Shown here in pieces: positions 25,730 through 34,727 of a stretch of 64,000 nucleotides of DNA. The stretch spans positions 1 to 64,000 of the forward strand of contig JBLHGU010000003.1 in assembly GCA_047615875.1 (NCBI GenBank), in the 5' to 3' direction. Under the pieces are notes generated by a model. It did no database searches. It was given only the letters and a program-made list of their open reading frames with translations, and had not been told where the DNA came from. How positions within the stretch are numbered: the first letter of the stretch is position 1; each line of letters opens with the position of its first letter. This DNA comes from JBLHGU01 sp047615875 (GTDB lineage Bacteria > Pseudomonadota > Gammaproteobacteria > Arenicellales > CAJQKF01). The position numbers and the translations under genes were made by a program.

Positions 25730-26836
25730 ATGATAAATCCCAGTACTGTTAATGATGATATGCGTTCCTATATTCAGAGAGTCGCAACCGGGCCAGAACT
25801 AAGCAAGTCTCTTAGTCGAGCTGAGGCCAAACAGGGCATGCGACATATCCTGGAGCAAGCTGCAGATCCGGTACAGGCTGCTATTTACCTGATTGGATTG
25901 CGTATGAAACGAGAGACTGACGATGAGAACGCTGGGATACTGGATGCTTTACTAACCTCAGTAAAACACCATTCTGTTAATGTTGATCATCTGATCGAAA
26001 TAGCCGACCCCTATGATGGATTTGTGCGTGGCACTCCCGCCTCTAGTTTTCTGCCAGCTGTGCTGGCTGCTTTGGGTGTTCCTGCTGTAATAACCGGTGC
26101 CTATGCTGTAGGACCAAAGTACGGTGTTACTCATAACATGATTCTGGCAGCCGCGGGTATTGATGTTAGTAAATCACCATCAGATGTGGCTGGTCAGGTA
26201 GAAGCCTTTGGATGGGGTTATGTCGATCAAGCGCAGTTTATTCCTGATCTTTCCCAATTGTTAGAGCTTCGCACGCGCATGGTTAAGCGCACGGTAATTA
26301 CCACGCTTGAGGTATTGCTGCACCCGATTCAGGCCAGAGCAACTCACCTGATGACGGGCTATGTGCATAAACCCTATCCACCACGCTATCTACGTTTGGC
26401 CCGACAAGCTGGTTACGCTTCAGCTATGATTGTTCGTGGCGTTGAAGGCGGTGTAGTTCCCTCATTGAGTCAACCTTCTAAATACCATCGATTTATGCTT
26501 GATGGCCTGGATGAGGAAGTACGTCTTGATCCTGCCGAATTAACAATAGAACAACGTGCACGTATCCAGCCTTTACCCGAGAACGCAGATCATCGCGAAC
26601 CTGAAGGGCAACCATTCGCGAGTATAAATTCCGAAGCGGTTGCACGTCACGGGGCCAATCTGGGAATGAAGGCGCTTCAGAATCAGCAAGGTGCTTTTCG
26701 GGATAGCCTCATATATGGAGCATCAATCTGCTTGCACCATCTCGGTCGCACATCAAACTTCGCTCTTGCAGCGTCTGAAGTTCGTAAGGTTTTAGATAAT
26801 GGATCCGCCTGGGAAAGATTTCAGGACGCACTGTAG
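25730..26836 (+). CDS. anthranilate phosphoribosyltransferase-like protein (TrpD2 type)
   Basis: 368 residues with a TrpD-like fold: helical N-terminus with QAAIYLIGLRMKRET, then a phosphoribosyltransferase-like body (IADPYDGFVRGTP, AVGPKYGVTHNMILAA, VRGVEGGVVPS). True TrpD has a KHGNR motif and a GTGGD loop; these are replaced here, as in TrpD2 proteins, which bind nucleic acids or are of unknown function. No trp genes are nearby. It is tail-to-tail with the phosphoribulokinase gene, one base between stops. Confidence 0.75.
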   Translation: MINPSTVNDDMRSYIQRVATGPELSKSLSRAEAKQGMRHILEQAADPVQAAIYLIGLRMKRETDDENAGILDALLTSVKHHSVNVDHLIEIADPYDGFVRGTPASSFLPAVLAALGVPAVITGAYAVGPKYGVTHNMILAAAGIDVSKSPSDVAGQVEAFGWGYVDQAQFIPDLSQLLELRTRMVKRTVITTLEVLLHPIQARATHLMTGYVHKPYPPRYLRLARQAGYASAMIVRGVEGGVVPSLSQPSKYHRFMLDGLDEEVRLDPAELTIEQRARIQPLPENADHREPEGQPFASINSEAVARHGANLGMKALQNQQGAFRDSLIYGASICLHHLGRTSNFALAASEVRKVLDNGSAWERFQDAL

Positions 26837-26837
26837 T

Positions 26838-27722
26838 TTATAATTCGCGCAATTTACGCTGTTTTTCAACCATCTGATCAACGATGGGTGCGAGAATAAT
26901 TTCCATGGCCAGGCCCATTTTTCCACCGGGTACAACAATTGTATTTCGTCTTGAAATAAAAGAGTCATGCAGCATGGAGAGTAGATAGGGGAAGTCGGTT
27001 TTGAATTTGGTTGTATTTTTGAAGCGAATCACCACAAAACTTTCGTCGGCGGTGGGAATATCCCGGGCAATGAAGGGATTGGACGTGTCTACTGTGGGAA
27101 CTCGTTGAAAGTTTATGTCCGTTTCGGAAAACTGCGGTGTAATGTAGTGGACATAGTCTGGCATGCGACGCAAAATTGTATCCGTAACAACCTCCGGCGA
27201 ATACCCTCTTTGGGCGGTATCGCGATGAATTTTCTGAATCCACTCGAGATTTACTATTGGCACTACACCAATTTTTAAATCTGCATATTGGGCCACATTA
27301 ACCGTTCGGTTTACTACGGCACCATGTAAACCCTCATAGAACAGAACGTCTGTGCCAGTGGGGATATTCTCCCAGGGGGTGAATGTCCCCGGCTGCTGAT
27401 GATAGGCTGCAGCTTCCTTATTACCATGAAGGTAATAACGCCTCTGACCCGTTCCAGACTCTCCATAAACGCGAAATAACTCCTCAATTTTTTCATAATG
27501 GTTTGCTTCTGGCCCGAAATGGCTGAGGTCCTTGCCCTGATATGAGGCATTGGCCACGGCATCGCGCATTTCCAGTCGATTAAAACGATGAAAACTATCT
27601 CCCTCTATTACACAGGGAGTGACACCTTCGCGGAAGAATATGTGCTCAAAAGCGACCTTAACTGTGGTTGTCCCCGCGCCGGATGAGCCGGTTACCGCGA
27701 TAACTGGATGTTTGACAGACAT
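26838..27722 (-). CDS. prkB: phosphoribulokinase
   Basis: ATP-dependent phosphorylation of ribulose 5-phosphate to ribulose 1,5-bisphosphate. The 294 residues match the bacterial class I length. The P-loop is TGSSGAGTTT at 11-20, and the body has EGDSFHRF, FYEGLHGAV, VPIVNLEWIQKI and VPTVDTSNPF, all close to E. coli PrkB and proteobacterial CbbP. No Rubisco gene is in the window, so whether it serves a Calvin cycle here is open. A LysR gene of CbbR-like type is divergent, with likely operators between. Confidence 0.9.
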   Translation of the reverse strand: MSVKHPVIAVTGSSGAGTTTVKVAFEHIFFREGVTPCVIEGDSFHRFNRLEMRDAVANASYQGKDLSHFGPEANHYEKIEELFRVYGESGTGQRRYYLHGNKEAAAYHQQPGTFTPWENIPTGTDVLFYEGLHGAVVNRTVNVAQYADLKIGVVPIVNLEWIQKIHRDTAQRGYSPEVVTDTILRRMPDYVHYITPQFSETDINFQRVPTVDTSNPFIARDIPTADESFVVIRFKNTTKFKTDFPYLLSMLHDSFISRRNTIVVPGGKMGLAMEIILAPIVDQMVEKQRKLREL

Positions 27723-27801
27723 GGAGTTTTCTCTGAAAAATAAGAATTCTTTCTGGTCTCTGTGACCACATCAGCAGGCATTGACTAGATAGAGAGCCTA
27801 A

Positions 27802-27886
27802 TTATGCACATACGATGTTTTGTTGGCAGCAATATAAAACAGAATTATGCATAAGGGATATGCAATTATCTTTATTTTATGCATAA
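27802..27886. promoter_or_regulatory. repeated TTATGCATAA palindromes between prkB and lysR
   Basis: TTATGCATAA occurs exactly at 27845-27854 and 27877-27886, 32 bases apart (about three helical turns). Imperfect versions are at 27802-27811 (TTATGCACAT) and 27858-27867 (ATATGCAATT). This 253-base gap lies between the divergent starts of phosphoribulokinase and a LysR regulator, the usual location of LysR operators. Candidate binding sites of that regulator. Confidence 0.6.
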
Positions 27887-27975
27887 GCTTATATATATTA
27901 ACAGACTCTTCTTGATGAACGGGTTATTACAGCTCATTCGTTTATTCTGTACATAAAATCGTTAAATATATAGCT

Positions 27976-28866
27976 ATGCATTTTACAATTAGACAACTAC
28001 AGGTGTTTGAGGCTGTTGCCAGAAAATTGAGCTTCACCCGCGCTGCAGATGAGTTACATCTGACCCAGCCTGCAGTCTCTATGCAGATTAAGCAACTGGA
28101 ATCCTCTATCGGACTGCCTCTATTTGAACAAGTTGGCAAGAAAGTTCATCTGACTGAGCCTGGCAACGTAATGTTAGTACATAGCCGGCGTGTAATGGAT
28201 TGTCTGAGTACAGCCCGACACGAACTTAACGATCTCAAAGGTATAGATGCTGGGCATTTGAAAATTGCTGTAGTCTCGACGGTTAACTATTTTGCAGCCC
28301 GATTACTGGCTGAATTTACCGCTCATTATCCGTCTGTTCAGATCAGTCTTGATGTAACCAATCGCCGCGATGTATTGAAAAAACTTGAAAAAAATGAACC
28401 AGATATCGTGTTAATGGGACAGCCTCCGAGGGAGCTGGATCTGGTGTCTGAGCCATTTATGATAAACCCCCTTATTGTAATTTCTTCTCCAGGACATCCT
28501 CTATGTGAACGACAAAAGATTTCAGCTAATGATCTTAATGGTGAAGTATTTGTGTTAAGGGAGGAAGGGTCTGGAACTCGCAAAGCTATGCAGCGGTTTT
28601 TCGAAGAACGGTCTATAGAGCCCGCCAGGGGGATTGAAATGGGCGGCAATGAGGCTATTAAGCAAAGTGTAGAAGCTGGTATTGGTTTGGCAATAGTCTC
28701 CCGACATACCGCGCAACTTGAATTAGATGTTGGTCGCCTGGTAGAGCTTGAGGTTGAAGGTTTTCCTATAGAGAGACGTTGGTTTATTGTTCATCGACAG
28801 GGTAAGCGGTTATCGCCCACTGCTAAGGAATTTTGTAAGTTTGTGCTGAATAAAGCCAGGATTTAG
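27976..28866 (+). CDS. LysR-family regulator, CbbR-like
   Basis: 296 residues. N-terminal winged helix (LQVFEAVARKLSFTRAADEL, then LTQPAVSMQIKQLE) and a C-terminal effector-binding domain (SGTRKAMQRFFEE, GGNEAIKQSVEAGIGLAIVS). The sequence style is that of CbbR/RbcR, which control Calvin-cycle genes in response to metabolites such as RuBP or NADPH. Divergence from prkB with palindromes between makes prkB the likely target. The cbbR name is inferred, so no symbol is given. Confidence 0.85.
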   Translation: MHFTIRQLQVFEAVARKLSFTRAADELHLTQPAVSMQIKQLESSIGLPLFEQVGKKVHLTEPGNVMLVHSRRVMDCLSTARHELNDLKGIDAGHLKIAVVSTVNYFAARLLAEFTAHYPSVQISLDVTNRRDVLKKLEKNEPDIVLMGQPPRELDLVSEPFMINPLIVISSPGHPLCERQKISANDLNGEVFVLREEGSGTRKAMQRFFEERSIEPARGIEMGGNEAIKQSVEAGIGLAIVSRHTAQLELDVGRLVELEVEGFPIERRWFIVHRQGKRLSPTAKEFCKFVLNKARI

Positions 28867-29269
28867 AGCTAATGTTAACTGGTTAATCGAAAAATACTAT
28901 ATAAAAATAGATTGAGAAATATTTTTAGCTTTTAGAATTCAGAACCCTGGATGGGTTCGACCTCTACTTACTAATTCTCAAATCTGATATCAGGCTGAGA
29001 AAAAGAGAATATGTAAATAGTGTTCGATTGCAAACCCCATTGGTGCATCCTTTTCCACTGAAGATTGTTTTAGCGACGTTAGTATTGAACCAGAATTTGG
29101 GGTTATTGCCTCTCGCAGGCAGGTCAGATACGGGAGCATTAAATTCTACTGTACAATATGGAAAACACTTAGTAGTAAAGGGCTCACCTTAAAACGTTGG
29201 ATTATGTAAATGGTGTCCATTGACATGCTCTCAGCCTAAACTACACAAACACTTATAGTCAGGGGACGT
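28867..29269. other. intergenic region upstream of the PilU-like gene, with dyad elements
   Basis: No gene seen. Two inverted repeats: GAACCC-TGGAT-GGGTTC at 28942-28958, and a nested dyad at 28975-29001 made of TTCTCA/TGAGAA around the perfect palindrome CTGATATCAG (28984-28993). TTGACA at 29220-29225 could be a -35 box for the ATPase gene, but no good -10 follows at the right distance. Confidence 0.4.
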
Positions 29270-30421
29270 ATGTTTGGTAAGCAACAACATTTAACTGGTT
29301 CAGTCAATAATAGTATTAAGCAGGAAGAGAGTGGCGAAGACTATCAGGCTATTATTGAAGATATTGTTGGCTACGCGGCGGATAAGGGTGGATCAGATAT
29401 TCATCTTCGAGTTGGTGGGTATCCAGCAGTACGATTGAATGGCGATTTAAAACCCATTGAAGAATTTAGCGTATTGTCTCTTGCCGATATGGAAGGCCTC
29501 CTGCAAGTTGTATTGACCGCCCGAGATCGCCAGATTCTCGAGGAAAAACGGCAATGCGACACTTCATTGGGGTTTGCATCCATAGGTAGGGTTCGAGTAA
29601 ACGCCTTTTATCAGCGTGGCAGTGTCGCGTTAGCGATTCGACTGATTAAAACCAGTATTCCTACCCTGGATGAATTGGGTGTGCCTGATGTTTTGTATAA
29701 GATTTCACGTTTGCGAAGTGGTTTGATTTTGACAACGGGTTCCACCGGCTCGGGTAAATCTACAACACTGGCTGCCATTGTGGACGATATTAATCAGCGT
29801 TATCAGAAGCACATAATCACAATAGAGGATCCTGTTGAGTTTCTTTTTCGGGACAAACAGTCGATTGTTGCCCAACGTGAAATTGGTATCGATGCTCTAA
29901 GTTTCAAAGACGCAATGTCTGCTGCAATGCGTGAGGATCCAGATGTTATTCTGTTATCTGATTTGCGTGATACAGAATCTATGGAGTTCGCCATGGATGC
30001 GGCCGAAACCGGACATTTGGTCCTCGGTACCGTACATTCACCGACTGCCCCTGATGCAATATCGAGAATTGTGGGGTCTTTCCCGTCCGCCTCACAAAAT
30101 ACTATCAGAACAAAATTGTCGCAAAATCTTAAAGCGGTCGTTGGTCAGCGTCTGTTGCCCAACCGGGATAAAACCGGGCGTGTACTGGCCTGTGAGGTTA
30201 TGCTTGTTTCGCAACGAATTCAGGAATTGATTCTTGATCCAATGAAAGTCGCGGAAATCAGCGACCTAATGCGCAAAAGTAAGTCTGTTGATGGGGTTAT
30301 GTCTTTTGATCAGAGTATTTTTGATCTCTTCAAGAAGAAGCTTATCAACGAAGAAACTGCCTTGCGTTTTTCCAGCAGTCCAAATGATATGGGACTGCGT
30401 ATCAAGGGCTTTTCCAATTAG
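29270..30421 (+). CDS. type IV pilus PilT/PilU-family retraction ATPase, PilU-like
   Basis: 383 residues. The N-terminal PAS-like part has SDIHLRVGGYPAVRLNGDL. Walker A is TGSTGSGKST (156-165), Asp box TIEDPVEF, Walker B DPDVILLSDLRD and His box GHLVLGTVHS. The end, FDQSIFDLFKKKLINEETAL, resembles PilU rather than PilT. Where PilT has VGEMRD, this protein has LSDLRD, so the usual catalytic Glu is Asp231. It is separate from the pilM-Q cluster at 40.7 kb and has no pilT beside it. Confidence 0.85.
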   Translation: MFGKQQHLTGSVNNSIKQEESGEDYQAIIEDIVGYAADKGGSDIHLRVGGYPAVRLNGDLKPIEEFSVLSLADMEGLLQVVLTARDRQILEEKRQCDTSLGFASIGRVRVNAFYQRGSVALAIRLIKTSIPTLDELGVPDVLYKISRLRSGLILTTGSTGSGKSTTLAAIVDDINQRYQKHIITIEDPVEFLFRDKQSIVAQREIGIDALSFKDAMSAAMREDPDVILLSDLRDTESMEFAMDAAETGHLVLGTVHSPTAPDAISRIVGSFPSASQNTIRTKLSQNLKAVVGQRLLPNRDKTGRVLACEVMLVSQRIQELILDPMKVAEISDLMRKSKSVDGVMSFDQSIFDLFKKKLINEETALRFSSSPNDMGLRIKGFSN

Positions 30422-30873
30422 TTCGAAATTATTTTTTCGCACAAAGTTTAACTAACAATTTGCTTTTAGGAGAAATCCTTTTATTCCTATATTTCAATTG
30501 TATGGATAACTTTTAGTTGGCGTTACAATCGCAAACAATCTATGTTTAACGATCCAGGAATGCCTCATAAAAATTTCCAACTTTAGTCTATGTGTCTTAA
30601 CCTACCGTTCCACATGGGATAGGCGTATGGGTGGGGTATGTTACTTTGGAGTAGTTTTTAATCAGATAGGTTCGTCATAAAATTCACTTATAGCTAAACA
30701 GCGCTACGCTGGACGTAACCGGCCTGTGTTGGGTGCGATATTTTCCAACCAGCCATACATATGGACATATGCAGAGGACTTGGCCTGTTCCCACTAAGAT
30801 TGAATAATTGAGTGGCTAGCGTGGCAACACCATTTGCCAATCCGACTAATACGATAAATTACGGTATCCGATA
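30422..30873. other. intergenic region between PilU-like and LysR genes
   Basis: No gene is supported. Visible are a short hairpin CAGCG-CTA-CGCTG at 30699-30711 and two ACATATG copies at 30757-30763 and 30765-30771, which could be regulatory sites for the LysR gene starting at 30874. Otherwise I see nothing in it. Confidence 0.4.
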
Positions 30874-31782
30874 ATGGCAGACAGACGCCTGCAAGTTTTT
30901 TCAACTGTGGCTCGTTTATTGAGCTTCACCAAAGCGGCTGAAGCATTGCATATGACTCAGCCTGCTGTCACATTTCAAATTCGCCAGCTGGAAGATTATT
31001 TCAACACACGACTATTTGATAGAACTCACAACAGGATTAGTCTCACAAATGCCGGTGAACTGGTAAAAACTTACGCTGAGCAGATTATTTCGCTTTACAG
31101 TGAGATGGATAACGAAGTGCGTAAACTTACCGGCGACGTACTTGGCCCACTAGTTCTGGGTGCCAGCACCACCATTGGCGATTACGTGGCACCCAAACTG
31201 TTGGGTGAGTATCAAAAAATATTTTCTGATGTAACAGTGAGGCTTAATATTGCGAATACCGGCGGTATTATTCACATGGTTGAAAACAATGAAATTGATA
31301 TTGGTATAGTTGAGGGACCGGTCAATAATCGCAATCTGGTGACTAATGTTTGTCTGGAAGATGAGCTGGTTGTTGTAGTTGCTCCCGATCACCCATTAGC
31401 AAATCTGGAATCTATCGAACCTGCTGAGTTACTTAAATATCCCTTCATCAGTCGAGAAGAAGGTTCAGGAACCCGCGAGGTCATTGTTGAATATCTGACC
31501 CGACACGGCATCGATTCTGCTCAGTTGAATGTTGTTATGGAGTTCGGTGGGCCAGAGGCAATCAAGAGTGCCGTGTCCGTTGGACTGGGTATTTCGGTGC
31601 TTTCAATTGCGACTCTGGATAAAGAAATCAAACTGAAGACACTTTGTGCTATCAGCCTTATTGATCCCCTCAAACGACCCTTCTCTATTGTTTATCAACG
31701 ACAAAAGTTTCGTATGCGGGCGATGGAAGAATTCTTAGAATTTGCGCAGAAACAATGTGAAATTATGCAAAACGGAGCATAG
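30874..31782 (+). CDS. LysR-family transcriptional regulator
   Basis: 302 residues with the LysR helix-turn-helix (FSTVARLLSFTKAAEALHMT, QPAVTFQIRQLE) and substrate-binding domain (SREEGSGTREVIVEYL, FGGPEAIKSAVSVGLGISVLS). It resembles the CbbR/CysB-like branch and the LysR at 27976, sharing the SGTR and GGxEAIK motifs, so the two may be old duplicates. No divergent target gene; the closest downstream gene is a 119-residue protein. The effector is unknown. Confidence 0.85.
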   Translation: MADRRLQVFSTVARLLSFTKAAEALHMTQPAVTFQIRQLEDYFNTRLFDRTHNRISLTNAGELVKTYAEQIISLYSEMDNEVRKLTGDVLGPLVLGASTTIGDYVAPKLLGEYQKIFSDVTVRLNIANTGGIIHMVENNEIDIGIVEGPVNNRNLVTNVCLEDELVVVVAPDHPLANLESIEPAELLKYPFISREEGSGTREVIVEYLTRHGIDSAQLNVVMEFGGPEAIKSAVSVGLGISVLSIATLDKEIKLKTLCAISLIDPLKRPFSIVYQRQKFRMRAMEEFLEFAQKQCEIMQNGA

Positions 31783-31807
31783 TTTTTAATTTGCCCGATA
31801 TTCACCT

Positions 31808-32167
31808 TTGAATCCAACAGACAAATCCATTTTGAACAGAATTCGGCAACTCTCTGCTGCGGAGCGTAAGAGTGTCGAGGACTATATTGATTTTTTATTG
31901 TCGCGGCAGTTGACCGAAATTAGCAAAGTTTCAACTTTACCGCTGGATATTCCAAGACCGGATTCAGAATCGGTTGTTCGTGCGATGCAGCGGTTAACAA
32001 AAAACTATCCTATGCTGGATACTAAACACCTGTTTTCCGAGGCATCATCGTTGATGTCACAAAATGTTTTACAAGGTAGGCCAGCAGCTCAGGTTATAAA
32101 TGATCTCGAGGCGTTGTTTTTATCGTACTATCAACAATATTCCAGTAGCCCTCATCAGACTAAGTAG
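31808..32167 (+). CDS. small conserved-looking protein of unknown function
   Basis: 119 residues, probably from a TTG at 31808, 25 bases after the LysR stop. The N-terminal helix IRQLSAAERKSVEDYIDFLL resembles the start of DUF2281-like small proteins (L-P/S-x-E-x3-V-x-D-[FY]-I-x-FLL), but the remainder does not match anything I recognise. No signal peptide or membrane segment. Likely co-transcribed with the regulator. Confidence 0.5.
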   Translation: MNPTDKSILNRIRQLSAAERKSVEDYIDFLLSRQLTEISKVSTLPLDIPRPDSESVVRAMQRLTKNYPMLDTKHLFSEASSLMSQNVLQGRPAAQVINDLEALFLSYYQQYSSSPHQTK

Positions 32168-32291
32168 TCAACATTGCCAGTCGAAATAGGGAGTTCGATC
32201 CGCAAAATAGGAAAATTGTGGGTAGCTTCGATTGCGATTTTCTTCCTGGCATGGTAGAAACTTCTTCATATTAGTTTAATTCCATAAAAAA

Positions 32292-32798
32292 ATGAGCCGC
32301 GGATTATCCTCAAACGGAATCGATGCTGAAGGCTATCGTGCCAATGTGGCTATTGTAATTTGCAATGGTAGTGGCAAGGTATTGTGGGCTCGACGTGCTC
32401 GACGGGATGGTTGGCAATTTCCTCAGGGCGGTGTCGAGGGGGGCGAGACAGCAGAGCAGGCAGCTTTTCGGGAGTTGTACGAAGAAATCGGCTTGCAACC
32501 GGAGCATGTTAAGCTGGTAGGGAGAACTTATTCCTGGTTGCACTACGATGTACCAGGTTTTGGCATACGAACCCAGCAGTCTAGTTTTCGAGGTCAGAAA
32601 CAACTCTGGTTTCTGTTTCGGATGCTGGGAAAGGATTCAGACGTGTGTCTTGATCGGGTGGATAAGCCCGAATTTGATCGCTGGCGATGGGTTGATTATT
32701 GGGATCCTGTAGAGCGCATCGTAGAGTTTAAGCGGGATGTCTATCAATCAGCATTGGCTGAACTCGAGCCATTTTTCAAGCAGAATTGGCGAGACTAA
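32292..32798 (+). CDS. rppH: RNA pyrophosphohydrolase (Nudix)
   Basis: Removes pyrophosphate from the 5' end of mRNA to trigger decay. The 168 residues carry the Nudix box GGVEGGETAEQAAFRELYEE (about 42-61), with the metal-binding glutamates, and the RppH-typical WQFPQGG before it. The N-terminus (IDAEGYRANVAIVI) matches family members. The stop is two bases from the stop of the convergent next gene. Confidence 0.95.
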   Translation: MSRGLSSNGIDAEGYRANVAIVICNGSGKVLWARRARRDGWQFPQGGVEGGETAEQAAFRELYEEIGLQPEHVKLVGRTYSWLHYDVPGFGIRTQQSSFRGQKQLWFLFRMLGKDSDVCLDRVDKPEFDRWRWVDYWDPVERIVEFKRDVYQSALAELEPFFKQNWRD

Positions 32799-32800
32799 AA

Positions 32801-33340
32801 TTAGTTTGTGACAGCTACTTTCTGGAACACATTAATTTGATATAGCAGGCCTGACTGAAAAGTAAATTCTATACCCTGGGCTGAATAACGGATAGTTTGT
32901 TTTTCCTTCTGCTCAAAATCTTTACCATAAATCAATTTGACCTGATGTCGTGGCATACCGACCCGGGCGCCCTTTGGTGTTTGAATACTAGCATCCCCCT
33001 GTACGCTGATTTCCTCCGCGAATTTTTTTCCTTCAATCTTGATCCAGGTGTTGGTTCCCGACTTGAAAATGAAAACATAATGACGGTTGAAAAAACCAGT
33101 TTTTTCACTGGCGAAGGGTTCGCCTAAAACTTTTCCCACATCAGCAAAGCTCATGCCAATGGATAATGGTCCCACACCTTGCCCTGGTACAATGTAAATA
33201 GCGGAGTCCAGGTAGCGAACTATTTTTTCCATTACCCGGTCGTCGGTGTTTTGGGCGCGTACCAATGTGCCAGATAGCAGCAAAAGTGCTATAGCGACAA
33301 GCAGTGGTTGAACAAAGATACGAGTAATTAAAGCAGACAT
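32801..33340 (-). CDS. secreted protein of unknown function
   Basis: From the ATG at 33340, 179 residues start with a clear signal peptide (MSALITR, then a hydrophobic run to VRA, cleavage before QN). The mature part contains IYIVPGQGVGPLSIGMSFADV and GMPRHQVKLIYGKDF, two similar G-x-S/P-x-G/R-M units suggesting a duplicated small domain, reminiscent of BamE/OmlA-like proteins. An ATG at 33364 is another possible start. Function unknown. Confidence 0.65.
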   Translation of the reverse strand: MSALITRIFVQPLLVAIALLLLSGTLVRAQNTDDRVMEKIVRYLDSAIYIVPGQGVGPLSIGMSFADVGKVLGEPFASEKTGFFNRHYVFIFKSGTNTWIKIEGKKFAEEISVQGDASIQTPKGARVGMPRHQVKLIYGKDFEQKEKQTIRYSAQGIEFTFQSGLLYQINVFQKVAVTN

Positions 33341-33533
33341 TACGACCCTAAAGGTGGGTGTCATTGTTAATGCCACCAATAATACCCTGCTGAGCAGTAG
33401 TGGTGTAGATTGAGCAATACATCATGCTGCTGGTTTCGATAGACTAAAGTCATTTCGATTACTTGGTGGCTCTGAAACTGGCAAGGCAAAAATATCCAAC
33501 AGCAGAGTAATCAGGTTGAGCCTGCATGAAGTA

Positions 33534-34031
33534 CTAACGCGACAATATGTTGTGGAAAGCCTTAATTCGGTCGGCTAAAGCGGTAGTCGAACGATTAAAT
33601 CGAAACGCTATGTTACGTACTTCCCCACCATGTTGTTTGACCCATTCAGCACCAACAATATTTGCAACGTCCCAATCTCCCCCCTTTATCAGAAAATCTG
33701 GATTGATGGTCTCAATTAAAGTGATAGGGGTTTCATCATCAAACCCAATAACTATATCAACACTGTTGAGACCGGCGACCACTGCCATACGATCTTCTTG
33801 CTGGTTATAGGGTCTATCGTCGCCTTTGCCAAGATTGCGTATAGAACGATCACTATTAACGCCGACTATCAATGTTGCGCCTAACAGAGCCGCCTGTTCA
33901 AGATAATCAATATGACCACGATGAATAAGGTCAAAACATCCATTGGTAAAAACCAGTGGTCGGGTCAGACTATCAATTTTTGGCTTCAGCTCGCCAATGT
34001 TGTTATAAAGTTTCTTTTCTGAGACGCTCAT
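33534..34031 (-). CDS. rfaE2: D-glycero-beta-D-manno-heptose 1-phosphate adenylyltransferase
   Basis: Makes ADP-heptose for the LPS inner core. The 165 residues equal the C-terminal domain of HldE: TNGCFDLIHRGHIDYLEQA has the nucleotidyltransferase HxGH motif, and FNRSTTALADRIK closes the family signature. The kinase half (HldE-N/RfaE1) is not fused here, so a separate kinase gene is expected elsewhere. It overlaps the preceding dolP-type gene by four bases, so the two are translationally coupled. Confidence 0.92.
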   Translation of the reverse strand: MSVSEKKLYNNIGELKPKIDSLTRPLVFTNGCFDLIHRGHIDYLEQAALLGATLIVGVNSDRSIRNLGKGDDRPYNQQEDRMAVVAGLNSVDIVIGFDDETPITLIETINPDFLIKGGDWDVANIVGAEWVKQHGGEVRNIAFRFNRSTTALADRIKAFHNILSR

Positions 34032-34645
34032 TGGTATTCAAACACTTTAACAATTCGGGTGATGCCACGGACTTTACGTGCCGCATTAACCGCTAACTCC
34101 CCTTCAGTCGCGCTAATCATACCCAATAGATAAACATTGCCTCGCTCGGTAACTACCTTAATATCGCTGGCCCGAAGATGCTTTGTTGTCAGCAAGCGGG
34201 TTTTTACTTTGCTGGTCAGCCATATGTCATTGGAACGGCTAGTGATGCGAGATTTTTCAGAAATATTAATCTGGTTGATAACGCTGCGAACTTCAGAATA
34301 ATTGCGTGCTATATGTACGGCCTGGCTGGATTGTTCATGACGTGGAGTTTCCCCTGTTAGCAATACAATTCCGTTCATTGATGTAACACTGATATTAACT
34401 CCGCGATCAATAGTCGGATCACGATTTATAGCTCGGCGTATTTTTACCTCTACGGAATTATCGTCGACATAAGTACCAACGGTGCGTTTGTCCCGCGCGA
34501 TATCTACAGATGTAACAAGGGCGACGCCGAGCGCAGTCGCTGCACAACCGGCTAGATAGAAGCTGCATATTGAGGTGGCTAATAGTCGCCAGGCAAGGGA
34601 GCCTCTTGTTTTATAAAGTTGTAGTGGGGTATTGGAAAAGTTCAT
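34028..34645 (-). CDS. dolP: BON-domain outer-membrane lipoprotein (DolP/YraP-like)
   Basis: From the ATG at 34645 the 205 residues carry a lipoprotein signal (lipobox LAGC, lipidated C34) followed by two BON domains (DNSVEVKIRRAINRDP and IWLTSKVKTRLLTTK). In E. coli DolP binds anionic phospholipids and supports outer-membrane integrity. The order lpoA-yraN-dolP is as in E. coli except that diaA is missing between yraN and dolP. A longer frame to 34723 has a second hydrophobic start but lacks a lipobox in place. Confidence 0.88.
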   Translation of the reverse strand: MNFSNTPLQLYKTRGSLAWRLLATSICSFYLAGCAATALGVALVTSVDIARDKRTVGTYVDDNSVEVKIRRAINRDPTIDRGVNISVTSMNGIVLLTGETPRHEQSSQAVHIARNYSEVRSVINQINISEKSRITSRSNDIWLTSKVKTRLLTTKHLRASDIKVVTERGNVYLLGMISATEGELAVNAARKVRGITRIVKVFEYQ

Positions 34646-34727
34646 AAAAGAATTGTGATGGAGATCCCGTCTGGCCGGTATTGTACCGATCAGACTAATT
34701 AATAAAAGCAGAATGTGTCGCATATAA

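Noticed and set aside
28950..28960. GGGTTCGA resembling a tRNA T-loop
   Set aside because: No acceptor, D or anticodon stem can be drawn around it; it is one arm of a simple inverted repeat.
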